Assembly: GCA_964058845.1 (NCBI GenBank) | Contig: CAXKVR010000164.1 | Coordinates: forward strand, 59,668-123,667 | Direction of reading: 5' to 3' | Origin: Carex sylvatica | Taxonomy: Eukaryota; Streptophyta; Magnoliopsida; Poales; Cyperaceae | Length of the DNA stretch: 64,000 bases | In this document: positions 58,301 through 64,000 of the stretch, piece by piece | How the letters are laid out: each line of letters opens with the position of its first letter | Position numbering within the stretch: the first letter of the stretch is position 1 | The notes under the pieces: generated by a model | Seen by the model: only the letters and a program-made list of their open reading frames with translations | Told to the model about the DNA's origin: nothing | Database searches by the model: none | Program-made: the position numbers and the translations under genes

Positions 58301-58444
58301 GGGTCTATTCAGCTAATTACTAGAAAAAAAAATTCACTCGGACTTTGCAAAAATAGTCCATACGGCACAGTATTTTGACCATTCAAAAAATTTCATTCCC
58401 ATTCCCTTTTCCTTTTCCATTCCTTTAGATAGCCGAATAGGGCC
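58301..58444. mobile_element. Tourist-like MITE
   Basis: The 144-bp element has ends GGGTCTATTCAGCTA and GGCCCTATTCGGCTA and flanks TTA (58298-58300) and TTG (58445-58447). The AAAAATTCACTCGGACT block is shared with the element at 44567-44688, so it belongs to the same family. Confidence 0.7.
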
Positions 58445-58550
58445 TTGGTGCTTTTGAAACGTAAATGTGCCGAATTTTTTTTTTCTTACCACCATAATAA
58501 ATCAAAATTAAATCATTACCATCCGATTAATCAGATTTAAGATTCCAGCA

Positions 58551-59133
58551 CACGAACGGATCGGTGCACGGACTGGGTATGCGTACCGAAATTAATTTTT
58601 TTAATATTTTTTTCAATTTTTTATTAATCTGTCGGCATAACCAGTCTGAGCACGATTTTTTTATTTTTTTTTATTTTAGTTTGGTTATGAATTGTTTGAA
58701 ATTTTTTGACCAATTTTTTTTTCTATTCTATTATGTTTCGTTCTGTAGTATTTAGAATTATATGTATACATAAAATTTGACGGTGAAATTGTAGAAAATA
58801 AAACGCACTTATTTAACAAATATTTTTTTTGACTAAATTTGAACTAAAAATTACTACAACAAATTATACACACAATATGAGCAGCATTTTGTACTAAGTT
58901 GGTGCACAAATCACTACAAATTACACGTACAATTCGATAAATATTTTATACTACAGATTATATACACATATCAGAAAAAAATTAGTCAAAAAATTTAAAA
59001 CAATTCATAACAGAACTAAAAAAAAAATTCGTGCTCGGACTAGATATGCGAACGAATTAATAAAAATTTTTAAAAAATATTAAAAAATCAATTTTGGTAC
59101 GCATACCCAGTCCGCACACTGATCCGTTCACGT
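58551..59133. mobile_element. Large foldback, ~580 bp
   Basis: The arms ACGAACGGATCGGTGCACGG and ACGTGAACGGATCAGTGTGC begin a long imperfect palindrome. It continues through GACTGGGTATGCGTACC (both arms), GTCTGAGCACGA/GTCCGAGCACGA and AATTTGTAGTG-like segments to a centre near 58850. No target duplication was recognised at these edges. The 63-codon frame in the left arm is not gene-like. Confidence 0.7.
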
Positions 59134-59169
59134 ATTGGGTATCCGTTCCGTCTGGGATCCGTCCGCATT

Positions 59170-60130
59170 GTTATACTAAGTGCATCGCTAATAGCTCAAA
59201 AACTGAAAATAAATTGCAATTAAAAGTAAATATATGAGTTTAGAGAGAATTGACACGCGAGATGATAACAGAGTTCGGTAAAACAAAGGCCTACGCCTCC
59301 GGGGCTTCACAACCTCTTCTAGGTGCGTCTTTCTATTACCCAATACGAAAGAATTACAACTTGTGACCGTTGAGCCCTTACAATCCAAGCGGGAAGTCAA
59401 TCGACCAACTAGAGATGGGAACAAAGTCTCTTAGTTTAAGCTACTCAAGAGAAACACTCAATAGATCACTCTAATCTAATCTAACTCAAGATTAGTGAAA
59501 TGAGTTTGAGGCTGTTTGAGGGATTTTGAAGTTTTAAGCTCTCACAACAATAGAGTAACTAAAGCTCTTAGAAAATCGTGTTTTAGAAAATTAGGGTCGG
59601 CTGAGATCCTATGGGAAGAAAGCCCATAGCCTTATTTATAGAAACAGCTGTTTGATGAGCTGTTTGACTTAAAACGTTACAACATTTTAATTCAAAATGC
59701 GATTTAGGATTTTAATTTTCTGAAAGCTCAGTAAAACGTTACAACGATTGTAAAATGTTACGTAACGATTTGCACTGATTCAACTTGATCAAAAACAGAA
59801 ATTTCTGAAACTCAGATTTAATTAAAACGTTACAATTTTTGTCAAACGTTACAATGTTGATTTGATTAAATCGTTGTAACGATTGACAAACGTTATCAAT
59901 GTTTGTGATTAAATTTGAATTTGATACAGCTATGCTTCAGTATTTCTGACATTCTTAAATCATTATAACATTTTATAAATGTTATAACGTTTCAACTTCC
60001 TTATGAGTTTGATCAACTGTTACTTCAGTGTTTCTGACAGGCTGAAAACCTTACAACGTTTGTTTTCAGTTTAAACAGCCTCAAACTTACTTTGCAAAGT
60101 TTATGATTTTATAATTTGTATTCTTGATAA
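59170..60130. repeat. AACGTTACAACG-rich segment, possible LTR relic
   Basis: 59670-60070 contains about a dozen variants of AAACGTTACAACG and its complement. 59200-59640 has single-copy-looking sequence with CTACGCCTCCGGGGCTTC and TACCCAATACGAAAG, of a kind seen in plant LTRs, but the ends, PBS and target duplication were not found. Confidence 0.35.
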
Positions 60131-61270
60131 GTGTCTTCATGATTTATTCAGTTCAAGTATTACATATTGCTATTCCATTTGACTTGAATCTGCATATCTT
60201 TCAAAAGTAAAAGAAATTGTAAAATTTAATAATTGTATGTTTTTACAAATTAGTTAAATAAACGAAAAAGATTATTGCTAGAACAACAACTGGATATGCG
60301 CTTGTGGTAGGATTTGGAATAAACGGGTGGTAATAATTTAATTCTAATTTATTAGGGTGTTAGATAAAAAAATTTCGGATGTGATATCAAGAGATTTGGA
60401 TATGCTCGATGCGGTCTGGCCAATTTTAGAATACAACAATTTCCAACGTATTCAAAAAGTTTAGCACGTAAAAGTGCAAAAGAGTTCAAAATTTAAACCG
60501 GCAAATTACGTTTTCTGGAGTTCACCGTTGAAAGGTGAAAACAAAGAGAAGTAATGCTAAAAGAAGAAAATAAAGAAATATAAAGAAAAGACAAAAGAGA
60601 GGCACAAGCCAGAGGCTGGTGGCGGTGCTGAACTGGTTGGGAGTCTCCGTACCCAGAGAAAGGTCTAATTTGCTTATGCAACACAGTAACAGGCTACAGA
60701 TAGTGATCCAATAACCCAACAAGTTATACATGGACCTGGTCTGAATATGAAATTCAGTTCGGGTCCCACATGTCAATGGTATGGTCTACTGTAAGCTCGT
60801 TTCTTATCGAGAAGTGGTACTATTTGATACGGACTAAGGAAACAGGATGGACATCATAATGACAAGCGGGACCCATATATTCGAAATGGTCCCCATTATT
60901 TGCCTCTCGTGTCCTTATTTATTTAGTAGACTTGTAGTAACAGTTGTTAGATGAAATATGCCAATCACCAAATAGCAAATACGCAAACGGAGGAACAACA
61001 TAACCTCACCTGTCATTGGAACTGGTTCATATCATAACTCGAACTCGCCATTCGGAACTTCCATTATTTATCGTTTAGACTTGTTCTGATACCCCGGTTA
61101 ACATACATTCAACTGCATCATTGTCCCCACAAAGAAAAAGGTTACACTTGGGACCCATTTTCAGTGATTCGGTGCATGTTTCAACTTTTCTCGCTATCTT
61201 TTCTCTACCAAATTACGTTTCTCCTACCCCTTCTCTGACTCTTTTCTCCGATCATCTCTCTCCTCTCTCA
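60131..61270. other. Upstream region of the CID gene
   Basis: No other gene is supported; the overlapping minus frames at 60493-60776 have no domain. 60700-60900 is moderately GC-rich. A CT-rich tract at about 61190-61270 precedes a CTATTTTATAAC motif at 61271-61282, a plausible TATA-like core promoter about 150 bp upstream of the ATG. Confidence 0.45.
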
Positions 61271-61432
61271 CTATTTTATAACTTACAATTAGACAACAAA
61301 AACAACTCAACAAACTGTCAAGAGCAAACTAGTACTGTTTGTTTTTACTTCTAGTTTGCATTTTCCTCTCGTGTAAAATTGCGTGAGCCGAAAAGAGATC
61401 CTGCGGCAGTCCGGTCGATCTCTCCGACGATC

Positions 61433-62212
61433 ATGGCAGTGGTCGAGAGCAACTCCATGGCGGGGATGAGGAACGGTGAAGGCGTTTCGGAGGAGCGAGA
61501 AGAGGGGCTGAAGAGGGAGATCAGAGATCTGCAGGAGCTGTTGTCTAAGCTCAATCCGATGGCGGAGGAGTTCGTGCCGCCGTCCCTCTCGGCCGGGATG
61601 TACGGCGGTGGCATCGGTGTAGGCGCTGGCGACGGAGGTCAAGCGTTAGGGTTTTATCCGAACGGGTTCTTTATGGAGAATGGAGGTGCGCTAGGCTTTG
61701 GAGCTGGTGGTGGTGCTAGGAGGGTTAGTATCTCTCTCTCTCTCTCAATTGTTGAAAAGTAGTTTTACATGATGATTTTCTTGAACGCGATACATGAAGA
61801 AACTTGCCCAGAAAAAAAGAACTGATAGTACCAGTTCTGTTATTGTTTGTTTTTATGAGCATTTATGTGATTTGGGTGAGAAAAAAAATATGGATCTTAA
61901 GGGAGGCAGAGCTGGTTTTACTTCAGTGATGTCATGTTAGTATTGCCATAATCATGGTTTTCTTCCAGGCTAAATTTTCAGCTATCCTCTGTGAAAAGCA
62001 AAAAAATATATAGGGGAGCAACTAACCACTGTTCCAGTGAACGTTAATCTCTCTCTGATTCTGTGTTCCTATAAGTTTATTTTATTAATGTTTTTGGCTT
62101 GAAGAAGAATGGATTTGCTCAAGGGAGAAGGCGCATGAACACTCGAACTAGCATGGCACAAAGAGAAGATATCATTCGCAGAACTGTTTATGTCTCTGAT
62201 ATTGACCATCAG
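61433..62212 (+). CDS. CID-type PABP-interacting RRM protein, exons 1 and 2 (partial)
   Basis: Exon 1 is 61433-61723, with ATG in MAVVESNSMAGMRNGEGVSE, and exon 2 is 62105-62212; both have whole-codon lengths. The junctions are AGG|GTTAGT and GAAG|AAG (or GAAGAAG|AAT), then CAG|GTGAGC. Exon 1 has an acidic leader and the PAM2 motif LSKLNPMAEEFVPPS (about residues 40-54), which binds the MLLE domain of poly(A)-binding protein, followed by a glycine-rich stretch. Exon 2 has basic GRRRMNTRTSMAQREDIIRR and then RTVYVSDIDHQ, the first RRM strand with RNP2 VYVSDI. This is the layout of Arabidopsis CID8-CID13, which act in mRNA regulation (two RRMs expected). The remaining RRM exons are not in 62213-64000. 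An upstream in-frame extension to 61379 lacks ATG. Confidence 0.93.
61731..61746. repeat. CT microsatellite in CID intron 1
   Basis: A run of CT dinucleotides 7 bp after the exon 1 donor site. Confidence 0.8.
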
Positions 62213-63344
62213 GTGAGCATTTTGCAATTGTTATATTTGGGTTTACTTTGTTTTCTGTTTCGATGCTCGTACCAAAATGACTAGGAATACTTAGATTGTC
62301 GTCCTATTTACACTTAAAAATGAGAAAACAAATATGTATTTAAACCTTATCTTTTTTTTGCCTGCGTTCGTTTTCTGTTATAACGTTACATTTCCTCTTT
62401 TGGCAAGTTTTCTTTCTGATGCCAAGTATCCTAGGATAACGCTTAAGTTTACCATTATATTTGCTAATATTATAACATTATGAATTAAGTGGACGTGAGC
62501 TGTGAGGCCGTTTGGATTTTCTTCCGTGAAGGTGCTTATGATAAAAAAAATATCTTAAGCGATATTCTTACACTAATAGGTTTGCTATCCTTATCACTGT
62601 GTGTGGTCTTACTGTATTTAAATGGTTTCTTTTCTTGTACACGTAAATATACTTAACTTTCTTTAGCATAGTAAAAAATGAGTATGATTTTTCTTTCCAA
62701 ATTTTGTTATTTTCAGAGTTTCAGGGCATACTATCTTTAGCGTCATGATTTTAATTCCTTGTTTTAAATATAGGGCTGGTGAGCTATAGTGCCCCGCTTA
62801 TCCCCTCCCCCCACCATTCAACGGCTATAAAAGCTATAGAGAAATTATATAATAGTTTGTTTTGGAACTACTGCTGTGGTGGATATCTGAAATAGTTGGC
62901 TGCCATAATTTTTTTTGGAAAATATGGGACTTAATTTTTTTGCAATTCGATTTTTGAGTTTATTATTGTTTTTTCTTGAACTTTTAAAACAAAATGCAGC
63001 GTTCTGTCTATTTATAGAAACAATTTTAAACAATTTTGTGCCATCCAATGCCACACAATCTCAGATTTGTGACGTGGATTAACTTTGCGGCCAGAAAAAA
63101 TTAAATGCTGCCTTACCAAATCTACCTGATACAATTAAGAAAGGAAAGTCTATCTCCCTGCTCGCAGCTCACAATGTATATCTTTTTGTACCTTTATTAC
63201 AGTGATAAACCAAAATAATTAAATTTGAAATTTGTCAACAATCACAATTACATTTGTGGTAAAGAACATCAATTATCTAAATACTTTTTTTAGTCTAAAA
63301 TTAGTAGTTAAAAGGATACTGGAAACATTAGATAAACAAAATTA
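62213..63344 (+). other. CID intron 2, left part
   Basis: AT-rich intronic DNA starting GTGAGC. No RRM-like coding sequence (the expected continuation would encode the RRM helix and RNP1) was found on the plus strand up to 64000, so the intron exceeds 1.78 kb. Confidence 0.7.
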
Positions 63345-63674
63345 AGGTAAATTTTGCTGGAGGTCACTAAACCTTTTCCGTTTGTCACGAATTGGTAAAT
63401 GAAGTTTGATATGTCCCTCTATAACCATTGAACTTTTCATTTGTTCTTGTCAAGTCACTCCGTTACTTTTTCCATCCAAAATGCTAACAAAAAATATAAG
63501 GTGACTTAGATATGGATGAGCATACTACGTTAGTATTTTGGATGGAAAAAAACAACGGAGTGACTTGATAGGAAAAAAAATAAAAAGCTCAATGGCTATA
63601 GAGGGACAAATCAAACTTGAGTGACCAATTAGTTACAATAGACAAAGTTTAGTGACCTCCGATGAAATTTACCC
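63345..63674. mobile_element. 330-bp foldback in CID intron 2, near-9-bp target duplication
   Basis: The ends AGGTAAATTTTGCTGGAGGT and GGGTAAATTTCATCGGAGGT pair. They continue through CACTAAAC, TATAGAGGGACA-type blocks, GTCACTCCGTT(A/G) and TTTCCATCCAAAAT(G/A)CTAAC and their complements to a short centre near 63505. The flanks ACAAAATTA (63336-63344) and AAAAAATTA (63675-63683) match at 8 of 9 bases. MULE-type foldback, no coding capacity. Confidence 0.78.
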
Positions 63675-63683
63675 AAAAAATTA

Positions 63684-64000
63684 GCATAGAAGTAAAACAT
63701 AACTAAAAATATTTGGAAATAAAAAAGGCATCGAAATTGATATTGGTGCAGAGACCTCTTAAAGAACATGAGTTTCCACATTTTAGCTCTCATCCATGGT
63801 AACGGTAATTGTGGGAGAAAAAGAGAATGCAGGAACAATATATATTTTCGTTTCATCTTTTCTTTATAGCTGTCCTCCGTTCCTTGTTTAATAAATACCA
63901 AGTACTTCATATTCTTAACTGATACTTAGTAATAGTGACGGGCAATTAGCGGGCTGCATTTAGTTTATTTTGTAATTATAATTAATTCACACCATAGATC
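63684..64000 (+). other. CID intron 2, right part (runs off window)
   Basis: AT-rich; no exon recognised before the window edge. Confidence 0.6.

Noticed and set aside
1..64000. Search for CRISPR arrays, rRNA, intact tRNA genes, organellar inserts, endogenous pararetroviruses and gene clusters
   Set aside because: No regular repeat-spacer array, conserved rRNA/tRNA structure, plastid or mitochondrial gene, or caulimovirid-type coding region was recognised. The tRNA-like box pairs at 43190 and 51645 are SINE-like and lack a full cloverleaf.

Overview
The window is AT-rich nuclear DNA from a flowering plant. Three kinds of sequence show this: two SAUR auxin-response genes, a CID-type PABP-interacting RNA-binding protein gene with plant-style introns, and plant transposons of the Copia, MULE, hAT, Tourist/PIF-Harbinger and LINE classes. 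No species can be named. No bacterial operon, CRISPR array, rRNA gene, intact tRNA gene or organellar insert was seen.

Only three host genes are supported. SAUR gene 1 (19252-19569, minus) and SAUR gene 2 (34149-34475, minus) are intronless paralogues of the SAUR50-like group on the same strand. They probably form an old tandem pair now 14.6 kb apart, with a 7.2-kb Copia element and other insertions between them. The third gene starts at 61433 (plus). Its first two exons encode an N-terminal acidic leader, a PAM2 motif that binds the MLLE domain of poly(A)-binding protein, a basic segment and the first strand of an RRM. The rest lies beyond the right edge, after an intron of more than 1.78 kb that carries a foldback element.

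Region by region: 1-6 kb is intergenic, with a very small retroposed fragment at 2267-2329. 6-17 kb is a field of foldback elements with a 5'-truncated LINE (8225-8889), a 75-bp minisatellite and a candidate solo LTR. 17-21 kb holds a GC-rich foldback, SAUR gene 1 and two more foldbacks. 22.6-29.8 kb is a decayed but structurally complete Copia retrotransposon with a 5-bp target duplication. 30.4-31.2 kb is a poly(A)-tailed retrocopy with a 13-bp target duplication. 33-41 kb holds SAUR gene 2 among hAT-like and 9-bp-TSD foldback elements. 44.9-50.3 kb is a 5.4-kb MULE with inverted ends and a 9-bp target duplication, carrying a broken plant-mobile-domain (PMD) gene. 50-60 kb is low-complexity repeat and small DNA transposons. 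61.4-64 kb is the CID gene.

Most small elements were delimited by pairing inverted ends and then finding flanking duplications of 3, 8 or 9 bp. The most unusual signals are the PMD-bearing MULE with an extra internal end-like segment, the unidentified retrocopy, the GC-rich two-copy foldback family, and the SAUR gene 1 promoter (G-box, TATA, then a 21-nt homopolymer in the presumed leader). I found no undescribed multi-gene system here; the novelty is in transposon biology and cis-structure.
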